Shown: in pieces, positions 17,918 through 26,647 of the stretch | How the letters are laid out: each line of letters starts with the position of its first letter | Position numbering within the stretch: the first letter of the stretch is position 1 | DNA from: Aridibacter famidurans | Lineage (GTDB): Bacteria > Acidobacteriota > Blastocatellia > Pyrinomonadales > Pyrinomonadaceae | DNA length: 64,000 bases | Direction: 5' to 3' | Assembly: GCA_024103495.1 (NCBI GenBank) | Contig: JAGFIQ010000105.1 | Span: 1 to 64,000 of the forward strand | Position numbers and translations under genes: made by a program | Notes under the pieces: generated by a model | Seen by the model: the letters and a program-made list of their open reading frames with translations, nothing else | The model's database searches: none | Told to the model about the DNA's origin: nothing

Positions 17918-18961
17918 ATGCGAGCAGTGATCTACGAACAGTTCGGGGCCCGGCCGACGATCAATAGCGTGCCGGACCCGGAGCCCTCCGAGGGCTCCGT
18001 CGTGCTCGAGGTCCGCGCCTGCGGGATTTGCCGAAGCGACTGGCACGGCTGGATGGGCAACGACCCGGATATAACTCTGCCTCACGTTCCGGGACACGAA
18101 CTATCGGGCGTTGTAGCAGCGATCGGCGTCGGGGTCAGTAATTGGAAGCCCGGCGACCGTGTGACCGTGCCGTTCGTATGCGGCTGCGGCGCCTGCCCTC
18201 AATGCAGATCGGGAAACCAGCAGGTGTGCGATCAACAGTTCCAGCCCGGATTCACGCACTGGGGAGCATTCGCGGAATTCGTCGAGATCCGGTACGCCGA
18301 TGAGAACCTCGTCTTGCTTCCGGACGAGATCGACTTTGTAACCGCCGCGAGTCTCGGCTGCAGGTTCATGACCTCGTTCCGGGCGGTCGTTCATCAGGGA
18401 AGAGCATCCGCAGGCGAGTGGGTGGCCGTTTTCGGGTGCGGAGGCGTCGGGCTTTCTTCGATATTGATCGCGAAGGCGCTCGGAGCCCGCGTGGTCGCGG
18501 TAGACATCGGCAAGGAGAAACTCGAGTTCGCCCGTTCGCTCGGTGCCGACGCGGCGGTCTTGAGCCTGCCGGAGACAGACGTGCCCTCGTTGATCGTTGA
18601 GATCACCGAAGGCGGCGCCGACGTCTCGATCGACGCGATCGGAAGCCCGAAAGCAGTTTCGGACTCGGTGATGAGCCTCGCGAAGCGCGGCCGTCACGTA
18701 CAGATCGGGCTGATGGAGGCAGGAGAATCCGAAACGCCGGTTTCTATGAACCGGATCGTCGCCTACGAGCTGGAAATGCTCGGCAGCCACGGGATGCAGG
18801 CGCACAGGTATCCGGAAATGTTCTCATTGATAAAGGAATCCGGATTGGAACCCGGCCAGCTGGTGAAAAATACAGTTGGACTCGAAGAGGCTGGCGAGAT
18901 CCTGACACAAATGGGTGAGTTCCCGTTCACCGGGATCAGTGTCATCGATCGGTCCCGGTAG
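17918..18961 (+). CDS. Zinc-dependent medium-chain alcohol dehydrogenase
   Basis: This 347-residue enzyme has the catalytic zinc site (CGICRSDWHGW; PHVPGHE) and the structural zinc cysteines in CGCGACPQCRSGNQQVC. The Rossmann NAD(P) motif is VFGCGGVGLSSILIAKALGA. It oxidises an alcohol or reduces an aldehyde. The substrate is not evident from sequence. Its ATG directly abuts the TPR stop. It is a different paralogue from the enzyme at 48896. Confidence 0.9.
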   Translation: MRAVIYEQFGARPTINSVPDPEPSEGSVVLEVRACGICRSDWHGWMGNDPDITLPHVPGHELSGVVAAIGVGVSNWKPGDRVTVPFVCGCGACPQCRSGNQQVCDQQFQPGFTHWGAFAEFVEIRYADENLVLLPDEIDFVTAASLGCRFMTSFRAVVHQGRASAGEWVAVFGCGGVGLSSILIAKALGARVVAVDIGKEKLEFARSLGADAAVLSLPETDVPSLIVEITEGGADVSIDAIGSPKAVSDSVMSLAKRGRHVQIGLMEAGESETPVSMNRIVAYELEMLGSHGMQAHRYPEMFSLIKESGLEPGQLVKNTVGLEEAGEILTQMGEFPFTGISVIDRSR

Positions 18962-18974
18962 CCTTCGTCTTCGC

Positions 18975-19172
18975 TTACCGGCGGGGCACGGTCTGCTGGA
19001 ACGCGGCGTCGCGGCTTCCACCGCAGGAGCCGCCCTTGACGTGCTCAGTGCAGTCCGCTCCGGAATTGATCAGGTAATACTTGAAAATCTCGGCGGCTTT
19101 GAACGTCACAAAACCTACCGAAAATGCCAGGAGGATCACGACAAGCGCGAGAGCGATCCTTTTACCTTTCAT
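18975..19172 (-). CDS. Small single-pass membrane protein, 65 residues
   Basis: I do not recognise a family. The ORF opens MKGKRIALALVVILLAFSVG, one membrane helix or uncleaved signal. A short tail follows with two cysteines (GADCTEHVKGGSCGG). A strong RBS (GGGAGG, 6 bases before the ATG) supports it being translated. It is convergent with the alcohol dehydrogenase gene, 13 bases apart. Confidence 0.6.
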   Translation of the reverse strand: MKGKRIALALVVILLAFSVGFVTFKAAEIFKYYLINSGADCTEHVKGGSCGGSRDAAFQQTVPRR

Positions 19173-19360
19173 AGAGACCTCCCAAAAAGTCCATTCTTCC
19201 GTGGTTACAGAAACTGGTATCCGTATGATTTCCGTAGTATGAGATCGGAATTGCTGAACCCTAAGGGAGGCAAAGATCGATTAGTATCGCCTGTAATCTA
19301 TCAGAGAATCGCGTGGTCGCAAAATAGTTTTGCCAATTTCAGGTTTCACGATCCGGTTTC

Positions 19361-19389
19361 TTGCTGAATGAATGTTCATTCAGTATGAT
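19361..19389 (+). promoter_or_regulatory. Sigma-70 promoter of fadN
   Basis: TTGCTG (19361-19366) and TATGAT (19384-19389) are separated by exactly 17 bases. The spacer is almost entirely filled by a palindrome (next entry). The fadN ATG lies 42 bases downstream of the -10 box. Confidence 0.75.
19364..19383. promoter_or_regulatory. FadR/TetR-type operator over the fadN promoter
   Basis: The sequence CTGAATGAATGTTCATTCAG has 9-bp arms that are perfect inverted repeats around a TG centre. It matches the TGAATGA-N4-TCATTCA class bound by TetR-family FadR proteins (Bacillus subtilis FadR and relatives), which release DNA on binding long-chain acyl-CoA. It sits between the -35 and -10 boxes, so repressor binding would block RNA polymerase. 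No tetR-type gene is in the window. Confidence 0.8.
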
Positions 19390-19431
19390 ACAGATTCGTT
19401 TCCAAGACACTAAACAAGGGATTACACAGTT

Positions 19432-21840
19432 ATGTTGAGAATCGGGAAAGCAGCGGTGCTGGGTGCCGGAACAATGGGCGCGGCCATTGCCGCTCATCTC
19501 ACCAACGCCGGGATACCGACGCTGCTTCTGGATATCGCGCCGGACGAACCGAACGAGGAAGAGAAGGCGAAAGGGCTGACCGCAGAATCGCCCCAGGTGC
19601 GCTACCGCATCGTCCGGTCGATGTTCGAAGCCGCGAAGAAGCTCAAGCCGGCGCCGTTTATGCTGGACGACAACGCAAAGCTGATCGAACTCGGGAACTT
19701 TAAGGACGACTTCGAGAAGATAGGCGAGTGCGATCTTGTCGTCGAGGCCGTCGTTGAACGGCTGGACATCAAGCACAAGGTTTACGAGCAGGTAGAAAAA
19801 TACCGAAAACCGGGTTCGATCATCGCCTCGAACACCAGCGGCATTCCGATCCGCGACATCGCCGAACCGTTCTCGGATGACTTCAAAGCGCATTTTCTCG
19901 GAACGCATTTTTTCAACCCGCCCCGGTACATGAAGCTCGTGGAGGTGATCCCGACCGAGTGGACGAAGCCCGAGATCTCTTGCCAGATCTTCGGATTCCT
20001 CGACAAGAGGCTCGGCAAAGGCGTCGTCGCCGCGAAGGACGAACCGAATTTCATCGCCAACCGCGTGGGAACCTTCGGAATGATGGCGACCGTCCACGAA
20101 ATGCTCCGTATGGGATTCACGCCGACCGAGGTCGATCAGATGACGGGCAAGGCGATCGGCCACGCCAAAAGCGCCACGTTCCGCACTTCCGACCTCGTCG
20201 GGCTGGATGTTCTTGCTCACGTGAACCGGAACCTGTATCCCGCGATCCCCGACGACGAAGACCGCGAAGCGTTCCGTATCCCCGACGTGATCGAGAAAAT
20301 GCTCGAAAAGAACATCCTCGGCGACAAGACCGGAGGCGGATTCTTCAAGAAATCGACGGACAAGGAAGGGAACCGAGTGATCCTCGAGCTCGATCTCGAG
20401 ACGTTCGAGTACAAGCCTCAGGAGAAGACGAAGTTCCCGTCACTTGAGGCGGCGAAGCAGATCGAAGACCGTGACGCGCGGATCAAGAAGCTGGTCTGGG
20501 GCGACGACAAGGTCGGGGAGTTTCTATGGAAGACGATCTCGCGGACACTTCGGTACGCGGCGAACCGGATCCCTGAGATCGCCCACAATGTGAAGGACGT
20601 CGACGACGCGATGAAATGGGGCTTCGGTTGGGAGGTTGGCGTCTTCGAAACCTGGGACGCTATCGGCGTTGAGAAGTCAGTCGGACGGATGGAAGAAGAG
20701 GGACAGCCTGTTCCTGAGAACGTCCGGCGAATGCTCGACTCGGGCGCAAGCTCCTTTTACAAGTCCGAAGATGGGACCGCTTATCAGTACGACCTGATCG
20801 CGGGCGAGTACAAGCGGATCGAACCGCGCGACGGCGTGATCGATCTGCAGACGGTGAAAGACAGCAAGGGAGTGATCAAGGAGAACTCCGGAGCGTCTTT
20901 GATCGACCTGGGCGACGGTGTCGCGTGCCTGGAATGTCAGACAAAGATGAATTCCAGCGGGGCTGACACCGTCCAGATGATCAATGCCGCGATAGAAGAA
21001 GTGGAGCAGAACTTCGCAGGGCTTGTGATCGGGAACCAGGGCGGGAACTTCTCCGCGGGCGCGAACATCATGCTCCTGCTGCTTGCCGCACAGGAAGAGG
21101 AATGGGACGACATCAACCTGATGATCGCGCAGTTCCAGAAGGCGGTGATGAGGATAAGGTATTCCGCGAAGCCGGTCGTCACGGCGCCGTACGGGCTTGC
21201 GCTCGGTGGCGGATGCGAGATCACGATGCACGGCGACAGGGCGCGTGCCGCGGCGGAGACCTACATCGGGCTTGTAGAAGTAGGAGTTGGTCTGATCCCC
21301 GCCGGCGCGGGAACGAAGGAACTGACGATGCGGACGATGGACGCGGCGGCGAACGTGCCCGATGCGGATCCGCTGGCGTTCCTGAAGAAGACGTTCGAGC
21401 TCATCGGAATGGGCAAGGTCGCGACATCGGCGCAGGAGGCCCGAAGCTGGGGGATCCTGAGGCCGAGTGATCCGATCTCGATGAACGGCGACCGTCTGAT
21501 CGCCGACGCGAAGCAGGAAGTACTCAATCTAGCGGCTTCCGGATATGTCCAGCCTGTCGAGAGGGAAGATATCCTGGCGCTCGGGGAATCGGCACAGGCG
21601 GCAATGAAGCTGGCGCTGCACATGATGAAGCGCGGCGGGTATATCTCGGATCACGACGAATTGATCGGGAAGAAACTGGCGAAGGTGATGGCGGGCGGAG
21701 ACCTGAATCACGAGACCCGGGTGTCGGAGCAGTATCTTCTGGACCTGGAGAGAGAGGCGTTCCTGAGCCTGTGCGGCGAGCCGAAAACGCAGCAGCGGAT
21801 AGCGCACATGCTTAAGACGGGCAAGCCGCTTAGGAACTAG
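19432..21840 (+). CDS. fadN: 3-hydroxyacyl-CoA dehydrogenase / enoyl-CoA hydratase, FadN type
   Basis: This 802-residue bifunctional beta-oxidation enzyme has the dehydrogenase first, as in Bacillus FadN and unlike E. coli FadB. The NAD motif VLGAGTMGAAIAAHL lies at residues 8-22. The dehydrogenase signature follows (LGTHFFNPPRYMKLVEVIP), with the tail domain at about 200-380. The C-terminal crotonase domain (about 480-700) shows NQGGNFSAGANIMLL and LALGGGCEITMH, the oxyanion-hole segments. It converts enoyl-CoA to 3-ketoacyl-CoA. A thiolase and an acyl-CoA dehydrogenase follow after an interrupted gap, completing the cycle. Confidence 0.93.
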   Translation: MLRIGKAAVLGAGTMGAAIAAHLTNAGIPTLLLDIAPDEPNEEEKAKGLTAESPQVRYRIVRSMFEAAKKLKPAPFMLDDNAKLIELGNFKDDFEKIGECDLVVEAVVERLDIKHKVYEQVEKYRKPGSIIASNTSGIPIRDIAEPFSDDFKAHFLGTHFFNPPRYMKLVEVIPTEWTKPEISCQIFGFLDKRLGKGVVAAKDEPNFIANRVGTFGMMATVHEMLRMGFTPTEVDQMTGKAIGHAKSATFRTSDLVGLDVLAHVNRNLYPAIPDDEDREAFRIPDVIEKMLEKNILGDKTGGGFFKKSTDKEGNRVILELDLETFEYKPQEKTKFPSLEAAKQIEDRDARIKKLVWGDDKVGEFLWKTISRTLRYAANRIPEIAHNVKDVDDAMKWGFGWEVGVFETWDAIGVEKSVGRMEEEGQPVPENVRRMLDSGASSFYKSEDGTAYQYDLIAGEYKRIEPRDGVIDLQTVKDSKGVIKENSGASLIDLGDGVACLECQTKMNSSGADTVQMINAAIEEVEQNFAGLVIGNQGGNFSAGANIMLLLLAAQEEEWDDINLMIAQFQKAVMRIRYSAKPVVTAPYGLALGGGCEITMHGDRARAAAETYIGLVEVGVGLIPAGAGTKELTMRTMDAAANVPDADPLAFLKKTFELIGMGKVATSAQEARSWGILRPSDPISMNGDRLIADAKQEVLNLAASGYVQPVEREDILALGESAQAAMKLALHMMKRGGYISDHDELIGKKLAKVMAGGDLNHETRVSEQYLLDLEREAFLSLCGEPKTQQRIAHMLKTGKPLRN

Positions 21841-21939
21841 AGGGCTCGATCTGCGGTGGCTTGGGGAAACCCGTTTACTGGAGATCTTGCGTGACGATCG
21901 CAGTCCTCCTTGGTTGACTGTCTGAGAGGTCTTAGATCA

Positions 21940-22200
21940 AAGAAGTATTAACCACAAAGGACACGGAGGTTTTCACAAAGAACACAGAGGAATTGTTGTC
22001 TTTGTTTTTTGGGGCGTCTTGAGATCTTCGGTGGCGCCAGTATTGGCTCTGCCATTCGAATGATTGGCGTTCAAGAAGTCTAACCACGGAGGTCACTAAG
22101 GATCACACAAAGAGCACGGAGAGCATTCAGTAGTCCTCGGTGATCTCCGTGAAATCTTCCGAGTCCTCTGTGGTAAATTCCGGCTGGATCATAATTCGGA
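21940..22200. repeat. Degenerate ACCACAGAG-type palindromic repeat units
   Basis: The 494-bp gap between fadN and the GxxExxY gene holds at least two units. Each begins AACCACAAAGGACACGG or AACCACGGAGGTCAC, continues with CACAAAG...CACAGAG, and the second closes with CCTCTGTGGTAAATT. The ends are roughly complementary, so a unit can fold into a long imperfect hairpin. Related units lie at 28490-28820, 24560-24660 and 60690-60990. I see no ORF in this gap. Confidence 0.7.
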
Positions 22201-22334
22201 AATTTGCAAAGGACTCTGAAACGGCGTTGAGCCACAGGAAGTTGTTTGAAATTGAAAAGGTCATCCGTTAGCCGATCCCGGTATTTTGGGAGCGGCTCGT
22301 TACAAACCTCTAATCTCACCTAGGAGGAATAGAA

Positions 22335-22721
22335 ATGGATGAAAATACACTGTCCGGAAAAGTCATCGGCGCGGCAATTCGTGTGCATTCGGAACTTGGG
22401 CCCGGGCTTCTTGAGTCTTCGTATCAAAAGTGCCTTTTTTACGAATTGACTGATTGCGGGCTGTACGTCGAAAAGGAAAAGGGGCTTCCGTTGAATTACA
22501 GGGAAGTGCATTTGGAATGCGGTTACCGCGTTGATCTTTTAGTCGAAAACAAACTGATAATCGAGGTGAAGGCGGTCGAGAAGACAAACGATGTTCACCT
22601 TGCGCAAGTATTTACGTACCTGAAACTTTCAGGGTGTTATCTGGGACTGCTTCTGAATCTTCACAGCGCTCGGATGAAGGACGGGATCCGTAGGGTGATC
22701 AACGGTTACCGAAACCCGTAG
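22335..22721 (+). CDS. GxxExxY protein (PDDEXK-like)
   Basis: This 128-residue protein carries the naming motif in GPGLLESSYQKCL (GLLESSY). The nuclease-like core reads YRVDLLVENKLIIEVKAVEK (D...ExK). The ending LGLLLNLHSARMKDGIRRV is also family-typical. AGGAGG lies 8 bases upstream of the ATG. The biochemical role of the family is not established. The gene sits directly beside palindromic ACCACAGAG-type repeats, an association worth testing. It interrupts the fad gene set. Confidence 0.85.
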   Translation: MDENTLSGKVIGAAIRVHSELGPGLLESSYQKCLFYELTDCGLYVEKEKGLPLNYREVHLECGYRVDLLVENKLIIEVKAVEKTNDVHLAQVFTYLKLSGCYLGLLLNLHSARMKDGIRRVINGYRNP

Positions 22722-22732
22722 CATTACTAGAT

Positions 22733-23293
22733 ATGACCGAAACAAGTGAAAACCTGATCGCGAGGCTGTGCGAGGTCACTTCTGACGTGAAAAGCTCCTT
22801 CGGAGGGCTCACCGCCGACCAGTTGAACTGGAAGCCGTTGCCTGACAAGTGGAGCGTCGCGCAGTGCATCGACCATCTGATCACGACGAACCGCGCCTAT
22901 TTCAAGAGGCTTGAGGAAGTCGTCGGAGGCGATCTCAGGCCGAACCTCTGGAGCCGGATCCCGTTCTGGTCGGGCCTCGTCGGGTACCTGATTAAGCGTT
23001 CGGTGGACCCGCAGAACAGGAAGAAAATGAAGACGTTCCCGGTCTTCGAGCCTTCCCAGAGCGATGTTCCCGACTCGATAATCGAAGACTTCGCGGACTG
23101 TCAGGAGAAGCTTATGTCGTACATACGGCAGACCGATCATCTCGACCGAAAGAAGATAAAGATCGCGTCCCCGGTCAGCGACAAGGCTCCCCTTACTCTC
23201 GCCTCCGCTTTTGAGATCCTCGTGATCCACGAGCGCAGGCATTTCGATCAGGCTGTCGAAGTCACCGGCACGAACGGCTTTCCGGCGGCATAA
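22733..23293 (+). CDS. DinB family protein
   Basis: This four-helix-bundle metal-binding fold of 186 residues has the three expected histidines: CIDHLITTNR (first) and VIHERRHFDQ (second and third). WSVAQCIDHL and RRHFDQA are typical of DinB_2 members. These proteins often act as metal-dependent thiol transferases or hydrolases; the substrate is unknown. The gene starts 11 bases after the GxxExxY stop. A second, dissimilar DinB gene is at 28943. Confidence 0.82.
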   Translation: MTETSENLIARLCEVTSDVKSSFGGLTADQLNWKPLPDKWSVAQCIDHLITTNRAYFKRLEEVVGGDLRPNLWSRIPFWSGLVGYLIKRSVDPQNRKKMKTFPVFEPSQSDVPDSIIEDFADCQEKLMSYIRQTDHLDRKKIKIASPVSDKAPLTLASAFEILVIHERRHFDQAVEVTGTNGFPAA

Positions 23294-23336
23294 CGACATC
23301 ATTGTGATCCTGAGCGATCACTTAGGAGCGGAATAG

Positions 23337-23786
23337 ATGAGATCACTTATCATCCTGTCGGTTTTGTTCTTGGGTTTCGCGGCGGCCGGCTGCGACACAA
23401 CGGGCGAGCCTGTGGCATATGACAAGGCGTGCGCGCTTGGGAATGACGGTAAGACGATAGAAACGAAGGGCTTTCTGGACGATGCCGGCGGCGTGTTCTG
23501 TTCTGACACCAGCGGGCGCATGGAATGCGGGATGAAGCTGAAAGCGAATGCCGGAGAGAAAACGGGCTTTACCGCTGATATCGCGCTCGGCAGCGGGGCA
23601 AACACAATGGACGAACTGCCGCGCGGGTATCAGAAGACCGACATCGTGATCCGGAACAACGAGGGCGGCGTTGTCGATCTGGGCAAAGAGGTGACGGTGA
23701 CCGGAAAGCTCAGCGCTTATCAGAGCAGCGAAGCCGAAGGCGGAGTCGGCTGTTTCGTGAAGGTCTACAAGATCGAGCAGAAATAA
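23337..23786 (+). CDS. Predicted lipoprotein, 149 residues
   Basis: The N-terminus MRSLIILSVLFLGFAAAGC ends in a clear lipobox (AAGC). The mature part (about 130 residues) has four further cysteines (ACALG, GVFCSD, MECGMK, GCFVKV) and a beta-rich pattern with VTVTGKLSAYQ, which recalls OB-fold tRNA_anti-like secreted domains. It has no recognised function. It is followed after 6 bases by the tag gene. Confidence 0.7.
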   Translation: MRSLIILSVLFLGFAAAGCDTTGEPVAYDKACALGNDGKTIETKGFLDDAGGVFCSDTSGRMECGMKLKANAGEKTGFTADIALGSGANTMDELPRGYQKTDIVIRNNEGGVVDLGKEVTVTGKLSAYQSSEAEGGVGCFVKVYKIEQK

Positions 23787-23792
23787 GGCGCG

Positions 23793-24356
23793 ATGAAACG
23801 CTGCGAATGGGCGACAAACGACCTTGCGGTCGAGTATCACGACACGGAATGGGGCGTTCCGCTCCACGATGATAACAGGCTGTTTGAGTTTTTGATCCTC
23901 GAGGGAGCGCAGGCGGGGCTCAGCTGGGACACGATCCTTCGAAAGCGCGGAAACTACAGGAAGGCGTTCGACAATTTCGATCCTCAGAAGGTCGCGCGGT
24001 ACGGGGAGAACAAGATCGCCTCACTGCTTGAGGACGAAGGCATCGTGCGGAATCGTCTGAAGATCCGTTCGGCGGTCAGGAACGCGAACGCTTTCCTGAA
24101 AGTTCAGGACGAGTTCGGCGGGTTCGATCCGTACGTCTGGTCGTTCGTCGACGGAAAATCGAAAGTGAACAGGTGGAAGAGGCTTTCGGACGTGCCTCCG
24201 TCGACGGAGATCTCGGACCTTTTGAGCAAGGACCTGAAGAAGCGCGGATTCAATTTCGTAGGGTCAACGATCTGCTATGCGTTTATGCAGGCGACAGGGA
24301 TGGTGAACGACCACCTTGTTTCGTGTTTCAGACACGGGGAAGTGGCCGGCTCGTGA
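23793..24356 (+). CDS. tag: DNA-3-methyladenine glycosylase I
   Basis: This 187-residue base-excision repair enzyme removes 3-methyladenine from alkylated DNA. It starts MKRCEWATNDLAVEYHDTEW, matching the RCxW...YHDxEWG Tag signature; Cys4 is the first conserved zinc ligand. LEGAQAGLSWDTILRKR contains the binding-pocket region. FNFVGSTICYAFMQATGMVN and the distal zinc residues DHLVSCFRH close the protein. Length matches the family. Confidence 0.93.
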   Translation: MKRCEWATNDLAVEYHDTEWGVPLHDDNRLFEFLILEGAQAGLSWDTILRKRGNYRKAFDNFDPQKVARYGENKIASLLEDEGIVRNRLKIRSAVRNANAFLKVQDEFGGFDPYVWSFVDGKSKVNRWKRLSDVPPSTEISDLLSKDLKKRGFNFVGSTICYAFMQATGMVNDHLVSCFRHGEVAGS

Positions 24357-24661
24357 ATTGTGAATCGCGAATCGTCAATCGTGTCGGTAGCCCGACCGTC
24401 AGGGAGGGCGAAGATGAGATCGTGAATGAAGAGCAGTGGGAGGTGAGCGGTTTAGCGGCGGGCTTGCCCGCGAGCGGACAGAAGTCGAGTATCGCGGATC
24501 AGGTATCGGGGAATTGCCGCTGAACCGATTGATCTACATTCTTTGCGGAACCTTGCGGCTTGGCGCCTTTGCGAGAGTCTTGGCCGTTGATCTGCTCCGG
24601 AGTCTTCACGGCAGGTTTCCCGCCAAGACGCCAAGACGCAGAGATACGCAAAGCGGATGCG
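24357..24661. repeat. Intergenic repeat block before ybaK
   Basis: The first part has short GAATCG-containing repeats (24355-24385). The last hundred bases hold a CTTGGCGCCTTTGCGAGAG ... CGCCAAGACGCC ... CGCAAAGCG palindromic unit. This is the CTTTGCG variant of the dispersed repeat family seen at 28620 and 60690. No coding sequence is supported here. The frame of the next gene stays open into it but has no RBS. Confidence 0.55.
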
Positions 24662-25138
24662 ATGACTAAGATTCCGGTCACCCAAGCCGTGCGTTTCCTG
24701 CGCGCCAGGAACATCGGGTTCATCCCGCACCTGTTCGATTACGTCGAGAAAGGCGGGACGGCTCATTCGGCCGAAGCACTCGGAATCGAAGAACACTCGG
24801 TGATCAAGACCGTGATATTTGAAACGTCTGAAGGGAAACCGGTCGCGGTCCTGATGCACGGCGACAAGGAAGTTTCCGAGAAGAATCTGGCAAGACATCT
24901 GGGAGTGAAATCGGTGTCGCCGGCGCCGGAAGACAAGGCGCGCAGATGGACGGGGTATGTCTTCGGCGGGACATCTCCTTTCGGAATGAAGACGCGAATG
25001 CCGGTTCTCGCGGAACGGACGATGTTCGATCTGAAAAAGATCTGGATCAACGGCGGAGGACGCGGATTCCTGGTAGAGATCGATCCGTGCGACCTCAAGT
25101 CTGCAATTGAGATCGAAGAGGTCGTGATCGCGATTTGA
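24662..25138 (+). CDS. YbaK/EbsC-type aminoacyl-tRNA deacylase (Cys-tRNA(Pro) deacylase-like)
   Basis: The ATG at 24662 gives MTKIPVTQAVRFLRARNIGF and a 158-residue YbaK domain. EEHSVIKTVIFETSEGKPVA and the lysine of this segment match the catalytic region. GYVFGGTSPFGMKTRMPV is the conserved loop, followed by NGGGRGFLVEIDP. It hydrolyses misacylated Cys-tRNA(Pro) or a similar tRNA. An upstream start at 24560 lies within repeat DNA and was rejected. Confidence 0.88.
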   Translation: MTKIPVTQAVRFLRARNIGFIPHLFDYVEKGGTAHSAEALGIEEHSVIKTVIFETSEGKPVAVLMHGDKEVSEKNLARHLGVKSVSPAPEDKARRWTGYVFGGTSPFGMKTRMPVLAERTMFDLKKIWINGGGRGFLVEIDPCDLKSAIEIEEVVIAI

Positions 25139-25303
<165 letters not shown>

Positions 25304-25314
25304 TATTAAGAACT

Positions 25315-26493
25315 ATGAAAGAAGCAGTAATCGTTTCGGCCGTGCGCACGGCCGTAGGAAAAGCGCCGAAAGGCACATTGAGAAACACACGCCCGGACGA
25401 CATGGGCGCGGCGGCGATAAAAGGCGCCGTCGACCGCGTTGAAGGCCTCGAGCCTTCGCAGGTCGACGACGTGATAATGGGCTGCGCGTTCCCGGAGGCC
25501 GAACAGGGTATGAACGTCGCACGGACCGCGGCGATCGAGGCCGGATTACCGGTAGAAGTGCCGGCGATGACTGTCAATCGTTACTGTTCGTCGGGCCTTC
25601 AGACCATCGCGATCGCGGCCGACAGGATACGGACGGGAGGGTCGGAGATCATCGTCGCGGGCGGGCTCGAGACGATGTCGATGATCCCTATGGGTGGCAA
25701 TGTCGTCAGGCCGAATCCGAAGCTGGTCGACACGTATCCGGATTACTACCTGAACATGGGCCTTACTGCGGAAGCGCTGGCGAACAAGTACGAGATCTCT
25801 CGGGAGGAGCAGGACGAGTTCGCGCTCCGCTCTCACGAAAAGGCGGCGGCGGCCCAGGATGCCGGGAATTTCAAGGACGAGATCGTGCCGCTGACTGTAT
25901 ACGTCGACGAGCTCGATGAGAACGGGCGCGCGAGAAGAAAAGAGGTGGTCTTTGACGCCGACGAAGGCATCCGGCGCGACACTTCGCTGGAAGGGCTTTC
26001 GAAGCTGAGACCTGTCTTTCACGCAAAAGGCAGCGTAACCGCCGGAACGTCCTCCCAGATGTCGGACGGCGCCGCGGCGTCGGTCGTGATGTCGGCCGAG
26101 AAGGCCGAAGAAATGGAACTGAAGCCTCTGGCGAGGTTCGTTTCGTATGCGACCGCCGGATGCCTGCCCGAAGAGATGGGCGTCGGGCCGGTTTACGCGA
26201 TCCCGAAGGCATTGAAACTTGCCGGCTTGTCGCTCGACGATATCGGCGTTATCGAGCTGAACGAGGCGTTCGCGGCGCAGGCGCTTTCGGTGATCAAGCT
26301 TCTGGAGATGAATCCGGACAAGATCAACGTCAACGGGGGCGCGATCGCGCTCGGGCATCCGCTGGGCTGCACGGGAGCCAAGCTCACGGCGACGGTCCTT
26401 CGCGAGATGGAACGGCGGGACGCGAGATACGGAATGGTGACGATGTGCGTCGGCGGCGGAATGGGCGCCGCGGGAATATTTGAGAGGATCTGA
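25315..26493 (+). CDS. fadA: Acetyl-CoA C-acyltransferase (thiolase)
   Basis: This 392-residue thiolase starts [20 protein letters not shown]. The nucleophile cysteine is in [11 protein letters not shown] (about residue 88). The histidine is in [14 protein letters not shown] and the second catalytic cysteine in [12 protein letters not shown]. It cleaves 3-ketoacyl-CoA in beta-oxidation. Between fadN and fadE in order, it mirrors the Bacillus fadN-fadA-fadE operon, though here 3.5 kb of other genes lies between fadN and it. The 5' region is a heptamer repeat, so its promoter is unclear. Confidence 0.92.
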   Translation: MKEAVIVSAVRTAVGKAPKGTLRNTRPDDMGAAAIKGAVDRVEGLEPSQVDDVIMGCAFPEAEQGMNVARTAAIEAGLPVEVPAMTVNRYCSSGLQTIAIAADRIRTGGSEIIVAGGLETMSMIPMGGNVVRPNPKLVDTYPDYYLNMGLTAEALANKYEISREEQDEFALRSHEKAAAAQDAGNFKDEIVPLTVYVDELDENGRARRKEVVFDADEGIRRDTSLEGLSKLRPVFHAKGSVTAGTSSQMSDGAAASVVMSAEKAEEMELKPLARFVSYATAGCLPEEMGVGPVYAIPKALKLAGLSLDDIGVIELNEAFAAQALSVIKLLEMNPDKINVNGGAIALGHPLGCTGAKLTATVLREMERRDARYGMVTMCVGGGMGAAGIFERI

Positions 26494-26509
26494 TTAAGAG
26501 GGGTAGTAC

Positions 26510-26638
26510 ACAGGGATGAAGGAGATGAAAGGGATTATGGGTTCCTGACCGTTTAGCGTTCCGACCTACTGTTTGGCGTTGCATTCAGTTGTCATATAGA
26601 CAGGCAAGAGCCATCCTTTTCATCTCCTTCATCCCTGT
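26510..26638. repeat. Inverted repeat element, 26-bp arms
   Basis: The arms 26510-26535 and 26613-26638 (ACAGGGATGAAGGAGATGAA and its complement) match at 25 of 26 bases around a 77-base centre. It fills the thiolase-fadE gap. It could act as a terminator-like fold or be a small mobile palindrome. Confidence 0.7.
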
Positions 26639-26647
26639 TCAATCATC

